12,325 bases of DNA. It comes from Micrococcaceae bacterium UBA4005. Its GTDB lineage: Bacteria > Actinomycetota > Actinomycetes > Actinomycetales > Micrococcaceae. Position numbers and translations under genes: made by a program. Below are positions 1-6,755 of the stretch, piece by piece. Position 1 is the first letter of the stretch, and every line of letters starts with the position of its first letter. The notes under the pieces are model-generated. The model worked only from the letters and a program-made list of their open reading frames with translations. It was not told the origin of the DNA and did not search any database. The DNA lies in the NCBI GenBank assembly GCA_002384315.1, contig DGBL01000116.1:10989-23313 (forward strand), written 5' to 3'.

Positions 1-721
1 CGACTGGATGGAAGGCTGGCTGGAACTACCTGATGCAACCGGCCGTCCGCTGCCTGGCTACGGCTGGATTTTCGGTGTCGGGGACGGAACCTCGAACGTG
101 GGGTTGGGCATCCTGAACTCTTCGGCCGAGTTCGGGAAACTGGACTATAAGCAGGTGCTGCGCGACTGGACAGCCGGGATGCCCGCAGAATGGGGATTTT
201 CCCCAGAACACCAGGTCGGCGAGATTCGGGGCGCTGCGCTTCCCATGGGCTTCAACCGGACCCCCCACTACAGCCCCGGGCTGCTGCTTCTCGGCGATGC
301 CGGAGGAATGGTCTCGCCCTTCAACGGGGAGGGAATTTCCTATGCCATGGAATCCGCGCGCCACGCAGCCGAGTTCATTCAACGCTCCGAGCGCGTGAGC
401 TCGAGACTCGGGCGCGACCAGGTGCTCTCCGGGTACGCCGCCCACATCCGTGGGCTTTGGGGCAGCCACTTCACGCTGGGCCGGATGTTCGCCCGGCTAA
501 TCGGTCAACCGGCGATCCTCAGCCTGGCGTTGCGTACCGGGATGCCGGTGCCGGTGCTGATGCGGTTTGTGGTGCGGATGCTCGCGAACCTGACGGACTC
601 CCCTGGGCGTGGATTCGAAGACCGGGTGATCCACCTACTTGAGTCGCTGGTTCCGCCCACCAGCAACCAGTCCGCGCGAGGTACTTCCAGAAGTGTCCGC
701 AAGCCCGTTTCACTTCGTTAG
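1..721 (+). CDS. Geranylgeranyl reductase family FAD-dependent oxidoreductase (C-terminal part, 5' truncated)
   Basis: The frame is already open at the window edge (Asp-Trp precede the first visible Met), so the N-terminal FAD-binding part lies outside. About 239 codons remain. The diagnostic segment is the second FAD-contacting motif LLLGDAGGMVSPFNGEGISY near visible residues 96-115, with the GDA and the Pro-x-x-Gly-Glu-Gly pattern of the geranylgeranyl reductase/digeranylgeranylglycerophospholipid reductase group. An upstream stretch rich in Gly/Trp (YGWIFGVGDGTSNVGLGI) also fits the family. Members reduce isoprenoid double bonds. In actinobacteria the MenJ-type enzyme saturates one unit of the menaquinone tail. 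The next gene, a polyprenyl diphosphate synthase starting 9 bases downstream, supports a menaquinone role, but substrate assignment is inference. The protein ends in a Ser/Arg-rich tail without recognisable features. Confidence 0.88.
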   Translation, partial: DWMEGWLELPDATGRPLPGYGWIFGVGDGTSNVGLGILNSSAEFGKLDYKQVLRDWTAGMPAEWGFSPEHQVGEIRGAALPMGFNRTPHYSPGLLLLGDAGGMVSPFNGEGISYAMESARHAAEFIQRSERVSSRLGRDQVLSGYAAHIRGLWGSHFTLGRMFARLIGQPAILSLALRTGMPVPVLMRFVVRMLANLTDSPGRGFEDRVIHLLESLVPPTSNQSARGTSRSVRKPVSLR

Positions 722-724
722 GCT
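719..724 (+). promoter_or_regulatory. Candidate -10 element (TAGGCT) for a leaderless prenyl synthase transcript
   Basis: TAGGCT fits the actinobacterial TANNNT pattern and is followed by exactly six bases before the GTG at 731. No Shine-Dalgarno sequence precedes that GTG. This is what a leaderless mRNA would look like. The hexamer overlaps the stop codon of the upstream gene, and I see no convincing -35, so chance is a real alternative. Confidence 0.3.
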
Positions 725-730
725 AATACG

Positions 731-1834
731 GTGAGAGAACCCCTGAACTCCGGCTGGACCAGCGTCGGCAACGGTCTGTCTGAGGCTGGCGATATCGACG
801 TTCCACTCCTGGACGGCGACCCGCAGTTGCGCCTGCCAGCCGGGTTCGCGCTGATCGCCGACGATCCAGACCTCGGCCCGGCCGTATCCTCCTGCATGGC
901 AGAGGTAGAGAAGCAGCTACGCAGCGCGATCTCCAGCTCAGACCCGCTCGCGGATGCAACAAGCCGCCACCTCGTCGAGGCAGGCGGCAAAAGAATCCGC
1001 CCACTGCTGACCATCCTTGCCTCGCACCTGGGCGATTCGACCCGCCCGGAAGTCGTCCAGGCCGCCGTCGTCGTCGAATTGACCCACCTGGCCACGCTCT
1101 ACCACGACGACGTCATGGATTCCGCGCCGTTCCGGCGGGGAGCTCCGACCGCGCACGAGGTATGGGGAAACTCGGTAGCTATCCTCACCGGAGACCTGAT
1201 TTTTGCCCGTGCTTCGATTCTCGTCTCCGAACTCGGTGGGGAAGCCCTAGGCATCCAGGCTCGGACCTTCGAACGGCTCTGCCTGGGCCAGCTCCACGAA
1301 ACAGTGGGTCCGGCCGAGGGGGACGACGCGGTGGAGCACTACCTCTCCGTCATCGCTGACAAGACCGGGTCCTTGGTGGCGGCCTCGGGCCAGCTCGGGG
1401 CGCTCTTTGCGAATACGCCACGCGAGATTGTCGAAATCATGACCGTGTACGGCGAGAAGGTGGGCGTGGCGTTCCAGCTGGCGGACGACGTCATTGACGT
1501 GACCGGGCTGAAGGTGAAGTCCGGGAAGTCCCCGGGAACGGACCTGCGGGAAGGCGTGCCCACGTTGCCGGTCCTGCTGCTGCGCAAGGCGGCGCTCGCT
1601 GGCGACCGGTCCGCCGCCGCGGTGCTGGAACTGGTCGACGGTGACCTTTCCTCGGACGCGGCGCTCATGCAGGCTGTGGAAGCCGTCCGGGAGCACCCGC
1701 AGACCCAGCAGGCGTGGGCGTATGCGCAACAGTGGGCCGACGACGCCGTCGCGGCGCTTGACCCGCTGCCAGAGGGCGTCGTGAAACAGGCGCTCTCGAG
1801 CTTCGCGCAGGCGGTCGTCAGCCGCGACGTCTGA
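731..1834 (+). CDS. Polyprenyl (hepta/octaprenyl-type) diphosphate synthase, menaquinone side chain
   Basis: A 367-residue trans-isoprenyl diphosphate synthase that extends allylic diphosphates with isopentenyl diphosphate to make the long quinone tail. It has the full set of family motifs: GGKRIRP (residues 85-91), the first Asp-rich motif DDVMD (126-130, preceded by His125), and the second FQLADD..D (248-256, DDVID). The residues before the first Asp-rich motif (ELTHLATLYH) resemble the heptaprenyl synthase component II/GrcC group, not short-chain GGPP synthases, which points to a long product; exact chain length cannot be read. The GTG start is the only sensible one, because the next in-frame ATG (codon 56) would remove the N-terminal helices. 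It lacks a ribosome binding site, so leaderless translation or coupling to the upstream gene 9 bases away is likely. It converges on the next gene with only six bases between stops. Confidence 0.93.
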   Translation: MREPLNSGWTSVGNGLSEAGDIDVPLLDGDPQLRLPAGFALIADDPDLGPAVSSCMAEVEKQLRSAISSSDPLADATSRHLVEAGGKRIRPLLTILASHLGDSTRPEVVQAAVVVELTHLATLYHDDVMDSAPFRRGAPTAHEVWGNSVAILTGDLIFARASILVSELGGEALGIQARTFERLCLGQLHETVGPAEGDDAVEHYLSVIADKTGSLVAASGQLGALFANTPREIVEIMTVYGEKVGVAFQLADDVIDVTGLKVKSGKSPGTDLREGVPTLPVLLLRKAALAGDRSAAAVLELVDGDLSSDAALMQAVEAVREHPQTQQAWAYAQQWADDAVAALDPLPEGVVKQALSSFAQAVVSRDV

Positions 1835-1840
1835 GTTCAG

Positions 1841-2311
1841 CTAAAGAAACTTCCGTAGCTCGGCTGCCTTCCGCGCACGGAGGTGCGGATCAACGATGGG
1901 GCGCTTCGGGGTGAAGTAGAAACCGTCGTCGTGCCAGCGGGGCAAGACGTGCTGGTGGTAGTGCCACACATGTTGGCTTCCTGCCGGTTCGTTATGCTGG
2001 CGGGTTGAGACACCATCCGGTTCCCACGCCCGTTTGATGGCCACTGCGATGTCCCGGGTCAGCACCATGATGCGCGCCGCAACATCGTCTGGCAGTTCAT
2101 ACAGCAGTTCGAAATGATCGCGCGGGGTGATGAGCACGTGGCCGGGATTGGGCTCAAACCCGTGGGAAGCAATGAACGCCAGCGCCAGATCATCGGCGTA
2201 CACCACGTCACCAGGGCGGCACAGATTGCCGGGGTTCTCGAAATTGTTCCGGGCTAGGTCACAGAACGGACATTGGTAACCTGGCGGCGCGTGGTGGATG
2301 AAACTAGCCAT
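1841..2311 (-). CDS. HIT-domain protein (histidine triad nucleotide hydrolase/transferase)
   Basis: A 156-residue protein of the HIT superfamily, which hydrolyses or transfers nucleoside phosphates through a covalent nucleotidyl-His intermediate. The catalytic triad is visible as HYHQHVLPR: His117, His119 and His121, followed by the usual Pro-Arg. An N-terminal CPFC (Cys14-Cys17) resembles the zinc-binding start of Fhit/GalT-like and other bacterial HIT proteins. GHVLITPRDH (57-66) is the conserved strand before the active-site half. A short basic helix forms the C-terminus. The physiological substrate is unknown. The ATG lies two bases after the stop of the SUKH gene, with GAGG at good distance inside that gene's end, so the two are probably translationally coupled. 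Confidence 0.88.
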   Translation of the reverse strand: MASFIHHAPPGYQCPFCDLARNNFENPGNLCRPGDVVYADDLALAFIASHGFEPNPGHVLITPRDHFELLYELPDDVAARIMVLTRDIAVAIKRAWEPDGVSTRQHNEPAGSQHVWHYHQHVLPRWHDDGFYFTPKRPIVDPHLRARKAAELRKFL

Positions 2312-2313
2312 CC

Positions 2314-2739
2314 CTAAGCCTCGTCGGTGTCCTCAAACACCCACTCGAAGAGATCCAGCACAAACTCGCTGAACGTCCCCTCCTCGCTCTGCCACTGGCC
2401 ACGGGCATTGTTGCGACGCCAGATGATCGGGTCGGGTACGCCGAGCTGATCGGCGCGAATGCCCCAGGTGAATTTCTCGTCCTCGTCCTCCAGGAACAGC
2501 AGGTAGCCGTCTTCGATCTCCAGCTCGTCGGGGTCCCAAAAGAAATGGAAGGCTTCCATGATGTCCTCGGTGGCTCCCACCGCGAGATAAAACTCGCGCA
2601 GGGCCAACGGCAACTGGAAGTCTTTGCCATCCATGAACTCGTCAAGTTCGGCGGCGGAGAAGCCGTCCTCCTCGGCCCAGTTGTCGTCGAAATACGCGGG
2701 GACCAACGCACGGAATTTGTCCAGGAATAGTTCGGTCAC
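2314..2739 (-). CDS. SMI1/KNR4 (SUKH) superfamily protein
   Basis: A small, very acidic cytosolic protein (141 residues from the GTG at 2739). The arrangement LPLALREFYLAVG, then a long acidic YLLFLEDEDEKFTWGI stretch, then a C-terminal FVLDLFEWVFED helix matches the SUKH fold. This family includes immunity proteins against nuclease toxins, as well as housekeeping or regulatory members. No toxin gene is adjacent, so an immunity role is not supported here. Start choice: the GTG at 2739 has GGAG at a five-base spacing (2745-2748). An earlier in-frame GTG at 2772 (152 residues) has no purine-rich sequence before it. The gene follows the GH26 gene after 61 bases (28 if the upstream start is used) with no clear terminator, so it may be read through from the large operon. 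It is probably co-transcribed with the HIT gene. Confidence 0.75.
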   Translation of the reverse strand: MTELFLDKFRALVPAYFDDNWAEEDGFSAAELDEFMDGKDFQLPLALREFYLAVGATEDIMEAFHFFWDPDELEIEDGYLLFLEDEDEKFTWGIRADQLGVPDPIIWRRNNARGQWQSEEGTFSEFVLDLFEWVFEDTDEA

Positions 2740-2744
2740 AGTGA

Positions 2745-2748
2745 CTCC
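2745..2748 (-). promoter_or_regulatory. Ribosome binding site GGAG deciding the SUKH gene start
   Basis: GGAG on the minus strand lies five bases upstream of the GTG at 2739. The competing GTG at 2772 has none, so the shorter protein is preferred. Confidence 0.55.
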
Positions 2749-2800
2749 AGGTGGAAGGCGGGGGATGCTCACATTCTAGCCGGAGAGCCTGCGTGTGCGG

Positions 2801-4051
2801 TTACCGGGTGCGCAGGGCCAAGGCTGCAGCGAGGGCGTCAGACGAACTGGCCGAACTGTCGATGCGCCAGTCGGTCTCTTTAGTGAAGTGGAACCACACG
2901 AGAGCGCTCACATCCGGTTGGTCGGAGAGATATTCGACGAGGGCCCGGTTCCAAGCGGCTTTCGACCCGCCGGCTTCCGCTGACGCGGTTTCCGAAATCA
3001 GGATCTGTTTGCCCGGAGCGAGGTCGCGCACTTGCTGGAGGCCACTTCCGAACAGTGCGGCAGGTTCGATCCATGCGCTCCAACTCACAGAGGTTCCCCA
3101 GTTGTACCCGTCCAGGGACACCGAGTCCACATAGTCCGCCCCTGGATATAGCTGGGTAAGCGGAGTCGACCCGGCATACGGCACATTGGGGCTCCATACC
3201 CAGTCCACGTTGCTGGCCCCGGTGGCGGCCAGAACATCATGGACATGGCGCCAGGCTGCTACGTAGTCGCCACTGCCGTTTCCATTGATACCTTCGACCC
3301 ACGGGTACCAGTTTCCGTTCATCTCATGACCGAACCGCAGCATAATCGGGTGGCCCCATTGCGCGAGGGCCGCCCCCCACTGGCGCAAGTAAGGGTCAAA
3401 ATCTCCCTCAGTGATCCGGTCGAGCGAGTAAGCGGGCTGGTTCGTTCCCTGCCCCCAAACCCACGGCTCCCATGTCAGCAGGGTAATTGCTCCGCGAGCA
3501 CGAACGGCATCCAGTTCGCTGAGCGGCGGAGCCTGCCTGAAGTCTTTATAGGAGAGCACGACTGACGGTGCTTCTCCGGCAAGTACTGACACCGCGTCCA
3601 GCTCGGCAGCCGCGAGAGGCCCTCCGGGGGTTCCCACTCCAAACCGCAGCGAGCTGGGGCTGACCACCGGAGATTCAGCTGCGGGTGTCGTCACGGTGAA
3701 CGCTTCGGCCGCGTAGCCCGTGCCTGCTATCGCTTCGACGAGCACCGTACCCTGCGCGGATGCTGGTATGCGGACATCAGCCTTGAAGTATCCCGAGGCG
3801 CTGACCCTGATAGGTATCACGGCTCCAGCCACACCAAGCGTGCCAGCCTGCTTCCGCGGGAAACCGGTTCCAGTGACCGTTACCGAGCTGCCCGCAGGTC
3901 CGGAGGAGACTCCCAGGCTGATCGAGGCTGCCGCCGCACGGGCGTCAGGGGCCGGGCCAAGCATGAGTATGGTGAGGACCACGCTCAGGAGTGCAGCGCC
4001 GAGCATGGAGCGTTGTCGGTGGCGCGCCCTCCACGCTGGCTGGTTGGCCAT
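2801..4051 (-). CDS. Secreted glycoside hydrolase family 26 enzyme with N-terminal IPT/TIG-like domain
   Basis: A 416-residue exported beta-glycanase. Residues 1-39 form a signal peptide: Arg-rich start, hydrophobic core MLGAALLSVVLTILMLG, and an A-R-A cleavage site. Residues about 43-121 look like an Ig-like IPT/TIG module (SGPAGSSVTVTGTGF). The catalytic domain fills about 133-416. FGHEMNGNWYPW (240-251) is the GH26 acid/base signature with Glu243. ISETA (352-356) supplies the probable nucleophile Glu354. GH26 contains beta-mannanases and beta-1,3-1,4-glucanases (lichenases), so the linkage cut is open. There is no membrane anchor or sorting signal. It is the last gene of the operon, five bases after the kinase stop. 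Placement with a cellulose-synthase-like glycosyltransferase suggests it trims or releases the polymer made by that enzyme, as BcsZ does in cellulose operons; this is inference. Confidence 0.88.
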   Translation of the reverse strand: MANQPAWRARHRQRSMLGAALLSVVLTILMLGPAPDARAAAASISLGVSSGPAGSSVTVTGTGFPRKQAGTLGVAGAVIPIRVSASGYFKADVRIPASAQGTVLVEAIAGTGYAAEAFTVTTPAAESPVVSPSSLRFGVGTPGGPLAAAELDAVSVLAGEAPSVVLSYKDFRQAPPLSELDAVRARGAITLLTWEPWVWGQGTNQPAYSLDRITEGDFDPYLRQWGAALAQWGHPIMLRFGHEMNGNWYPWVEGINGNGSGDYVAAWRHVHDVLAATGASNVDWVWSPNVPYAGSTPLTQLYPGADYVDSVSLDGYNWGTSVSWSAWIEPAALFGSGLQQVRDLAPGKQILISETASAEAGGSKAAWNRALVEYLSDQPDVSALVWFHFTKETDWRIDSSASSSDALAAALALRTR

Positions 4052-4056
4052 GGCGG

Positions 4057-4488
4057 TCAGCTCTCAGGTGGAGCTTGAACCCGGGAGAGTACCCAGACAT
4101 TGGTGTCTCCCTGGCGCTCGACGGTAACTGTGGTCACAAGCGCGCGAATGAGTGAGAGTCCGCGTCCGGATTCCATGTCGTCCACAGGCAAACCTGCTGG
4201 CGGGAGCTGTGTATGGGAGACCGCATCTATTTCCGAGATTCTGGCCTCCAGCACTGAAGCTGAGACAGTCAGCTCGACGCCGAGCTGGAGTTCGCGCCCA
4301 GCCAGGGCAACCCCGTGCTGGACCACGTTCGATGCCGCTTCGATCACCGCCGTGGTGAACGCCATCTGGTCCATGGCCGGCACAAAACTCGCATCATCCC
4401 ACAAGCCGTCCAGCTCAGTGTGAAGCGCCTCAATGGCATCAGCCGTGGCACCGTCCCGGAAACAGCGCCGAGCGAGAATCTCAGTCAT
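4057..4488 (-). CDS. RsbW-like GHKL serine kinase / anti-sigma factor
   Basis: A 143-residue HATPase_c_2-type protein. In partner switching such proteins bind a target and are titrated away by, or phosphorylate, a STAS partner. The N box is intact: VIEAASNVVQHG with Glu50, Asn54 and His58, which coordinate Mg-ATP in this family. The Gly-rich lid region is also present (SGRGLSLIRAL, 107-117). The G1 box is degenerate: where the family usually has Asp-x-Gly, this protein reads ISEIDAV (84-90), with Glu86 for Asp and Asp88 for Gly. It may bind ATP poorly, or act mainly as a binding protein. The ATG overlaps the STAS gene by eight bases (ATGACTGA), implying coupled, near-stoichiometric synthesis. 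No sigma factor lies nearby, so its target is unknown. Confidence 0.85.
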   Translation of the reverse strand: MTEILARRCFRDGATADAIEALHTELDGLWDDASFVPAMDQMAFTTAVIEAASNVVQHGVALAGRELQLGVELTVSASVLEARISEIDAVSHTQLPPAGLPVDDMESGRGLSLIRALVTTVTVERQGDTNVWVLSRVQAPPES

Positions 4489-4813
4489 GGGAAAACGCTT
4501 CTTCCGCGGTGGGATGTGGGGTCAGCACCCGGTTCATGCTGGTTAGTTCAAGGACCATAAGGACCTGCGGTTGGACGCAGGCGATCCGCAGATCGCCACC
4601 GGCCTGGCGGGCGAGTTTCAGGCAACCGATCAGGGCTCCCAGCCCCGAGGAGTCCATGAAACTCGTTTCGGCGAGATTGACGACAATGCGTTTGTACCCG
4701 GCGGATACGGCCTCCTGGACCACCTCACGCAACTTCGGCGCCGCCACCATGTTCAGGCGGCCGTTGCCGGCCACCTCGGTGTAGTCGGTTTTATGCTCTG
4801 TGCTGAACTGCAT
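4481..4813 (-). CDS. STAS-domain anti-anti-sigma factor antagonist (RsbV/SpoIIAA-like)
   Basis: A 110-residue single STAS domain. The phosphorylation loop is SFMDSSGLGALIG (51-63). The paired Ser55/Ser56 before Gly-Leu-Gly is where the kinase phosphorylates SpoIIAA and RsbV. The earlier GRLNMVAAPKLRE segment is the standard beta-strand/first-helix entry. The unphosphorylated form would bind the RsbW-like kinase encoded next, and the PP2C phosphatase two genes upstream would regenerate it. A strong AGGAAAGGA (4823-4831) lies nine bases before the ATG, inside the end of the glycosyltransferase gene, which the STAS frame overlaps by 23 bases. This arrangement ties production of the switch protein to production of the glycan synthase. 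Confidence 0.9.
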   Translation of the reverse strand: MQFSTEHKTDYTEVAGNGRLNMVAAPKLREVVQEAVSAGYKRIVVNLAETSFMDSSGLGALIGCLKLARQAGGDLRIACVQPQVLMVLELTSMNRVLTPHPTAEEAFSHD

Positions 4814-6755
4814 CTGTGCCCGTCCTTTCCTGGGGGGTAAATCCCTTGTATCTGACTGCTGTGATCAACACGCTCAATATCACCAGGTCGAAACTGACCC
4901 ACGCCACATTTACTGCGGTCCCGATGGGCTCGTTCAGCCCGGCGATGAGCCGGAGCGACCCGACCACGAGGGCGAAAAGCAACAAGCCCATCACTATCAG
5001 CTGGGGCCGAATCAAGCTCCAACTGGGCCCGCCCGTTTGCCGTTCCTTGGGGGTCACCGCGAAATTGAGGGGGCGCCCGAACCACACATTGCGCGCCGCG
5101 GTGGTGCACGCGGTGATCCAGGTCGGGAATAGCGCGAGACTGTACTGCTGGCCGCGCCAGGTACTGATACCGCGCCCGGCCACGGTGAACAGGAGTTGGT
5201 TGACCACCATGAATGGTATGAATCGCACAAAGAAATCGGTGCTGATGCTTTGGACAGGCAGGATGCCGAGCGTGAGATAGATGATCGGGGCGGCGAAGTA
5301 GATTACGGCGGCGAAGCCCGCCAAGTAGCTCCACATGGTCGCGAAGTACATGAGTCTTTGGCTTAGGCGCATGCCTTTCTGGAGCAGCGGATTCTCCCGC
5401 AGCATCACCTGAACGGTGCCCTGGGCCCAGCGTAGCCGCTGGGTCAGCATTGTATTGAGGTCCTCCGGCGCCAGTCCGTAAGCCAGGATTTCGTGGTGGT
5501 AGACGCTCCTCCAGCCCATCGCATGCATCCGCATGGAGGTTGCCATGTCCTCGGTGACCGAAATAGTGGCCAGCGGCATGATCGGCTGTGCTTCGGTATC
5601 GCGCTCAACCGAAATTGCATCCAATACGGCTTGAACGGATTCCAGTGCTCCCAGCGGTGACCAGTCGCGGTGGGACATTCGCCCGATGGCATCATCCAGT
5701 TCGGGTTCCGGGACGGTAAACCCTTCTGCATCGGTAAGGTTCATGGCGGAAATTTCCGCTAGGTCTGCCTGGAGTGCGGAAAAATCGGACTCGACCAGGG
5801 ACTGCACCGCATCGTTCACGCTCCCTCGCACGCGGTAGGTGATGTCGCTGAGGGAGGCGCCAGCTTTGAGTTCGGAGCGGGCTGTGTCCATCGCCGCCTG
5901 TACCTGGTCGAGCAGGCCTGCGACCAAGGGATCTTTTGCCTCCGTGGAGTGTCTGGCTTTGCGGATCGCCTTCCGTGAAGCTTTGAGGGCCTTGCGGATA
6001 CCGCGTTCAACCTCACGCACATAGCCGACCAGCCCCAACTGCATCAGCGCTTCCCGGCGCAGGAGTGCGTTCGACCCGCAGAAGAACGCTGCATTCCAGC
6101 CATCCTTACCTTGCTGGATCGGACCGTAGAACAGGGGTGCCTGGCTGCCGAGCGGGTCGGATTCCGGAACGTTAATGAAGTATTGGGGTGTCTGGATGAG
6201 GCTCACGCGCCGGTCGGAGAAATATCCGAGGGTGTTGGTGAGTATCTGAGGTTCGGGAACCTGGTCGGCGTCGAGGATCAGCAGGAACTCGCCTTGGGTC
6301 ACCATGAGGGCGTTGTTGAGGTTGCCAGCCTTGGCATGCCGGGGCCTGTTTTCCCACTCCGAACTGCGGGTGAGATAACCGATTCCATGTTCGTGCGCGA
6401 GGTCTCGAATCTGGGAGCGGGCGCCGTCGTCCAGAATCCAGGTGCTGTGTGGGTGGGTGATCGCCTTGGCGGCGAGCGCGGTGGCGAGGACCATTTCCGC
6501 GGGCTCGTTGTAGGTTGTAATAAACACGTCGACGGTTGCGTCGGTAGGGACCGGGCCGGGGCTGCGCTTCCTGATGCGCCACACGGTCAGCCCGAAAAGT
6601 GAAACGTCAATCAGGCTGTACGTCTCCGCGACAACAAGCGGAACGGCAATCCACCAGGCAGCCCAGTTGAGGGATTCCAGCCACCGCCAGGCGATGTAGT
6701 TCACGCCGAGGATGACCGTCAGTACAACGAGCACCCGCACCATGAACTGGTTCAT
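4791..6755 (-). CDS. Processive family 2 glycosyltransferase, cellulose-synthase-like, with a large helical insertion
   Basis: A 654-residue inner-membrane polysaccharide synthase. Two N-terminal membrane segments (about 8-25 and 32-58) precede a cytosolic GT-A domain with DDG (109-111), DAD (162-164), QTPQYF (188-193), FFCGSNA (224-230), TED (401-403, catalytic base) and QRLRW (439-443). These are the motifs of BcsA/CESA-type beta-glycan synthases, so it should polymerise and extrude a beta-linked glycan from a UDP- or GDP-sugar. About four or five C-terminal membrane segments lie between 466 and 636. Only 18 residues follow the last one, so no PilZ c-di-GMP domain is present. The stretch between FFCGSNA and TED is about 150 residues longer than in BcsA, and is rich in helix-forming and basic residues. 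The ATG overlaps the phosphatase stop by four bases. Cellulose is not proven: mannan, mixed-linkage glucan or another glycan are equally possible. Confidence 0.9.
   Translation of the reverse strand: MNQFMVRVLVVLTVILGVNYIAWRWLESLNWAAWWIAVPLVVAETYSLIDVSLFGLTVWRIRKRSPGPVPTDATVDVFITTYNEPAEMVLATALAAKAITHPHSTWILDDGARSQIRDLAHEHGIGYLTRSSEWENRPRHAKAGNLNNALMVTQGEFLLILDADQVPEPQILTNTLGYFSDRRVSLIQTPQYFINVPESDPLGSQAPLFYGPIQQGKDGWNAAFFCGSNALLRREALMQLGLVGYVREVERGIRKALKASRKAIRKARHSTEAKDPLVAGLLDQVQAAMDTARSELKAGASLSDITYRVRGSVNDAVQSLVESDFSALQADLAEISAMNLTDAEGFTVPEPELDDAIGRMSHRDWSPLGALESVQAVLDAISVERDTEAQPIMPLATISVTEDMATSMRMHAMGWRSVYHHEILAYGLAPEDLNTMLTQRLRWAQGTVQVMLRENPLLQKGMRLSQRLMYFATMWSYLAGFAAVIYFAAPIIYLTLGILPVQSISTDFFVRFIPFMVVNQLLFTVAGRGISTWRGQQYSLALFPTWITACTTAARNVWFGRPLNFAVTPKERQTGGPSWSLIRPQLIVMGLLLFALVVGSLRLIAGLNEPIGTAVNVAWVSFDLVILSVLITAVRYKGFTPQERTGTDAVQHRA

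Noticed and set aside
1247..1729. Minus-strand open frame of 160 codons
   Set aside because: It is a shadow of the polyprenyl synthase, with no ribosome site and no domain.
2314..2739. Toxin-immunity locus based on the SUKH protein
   Set aside because: No polymorphic toxin, secretion-signal gene or immunity cluster lies nearby, and a single SUKH gene is not enough.
5562..6044. Possibility that the extra stretch in the synthase is a frameshift, intein or inserted element
   Set aside because: The frame and actinobacterial codon pattern continue on both sides, there are no intein splice residues or terminal repeats, and the motif spacing after the insert is normal.
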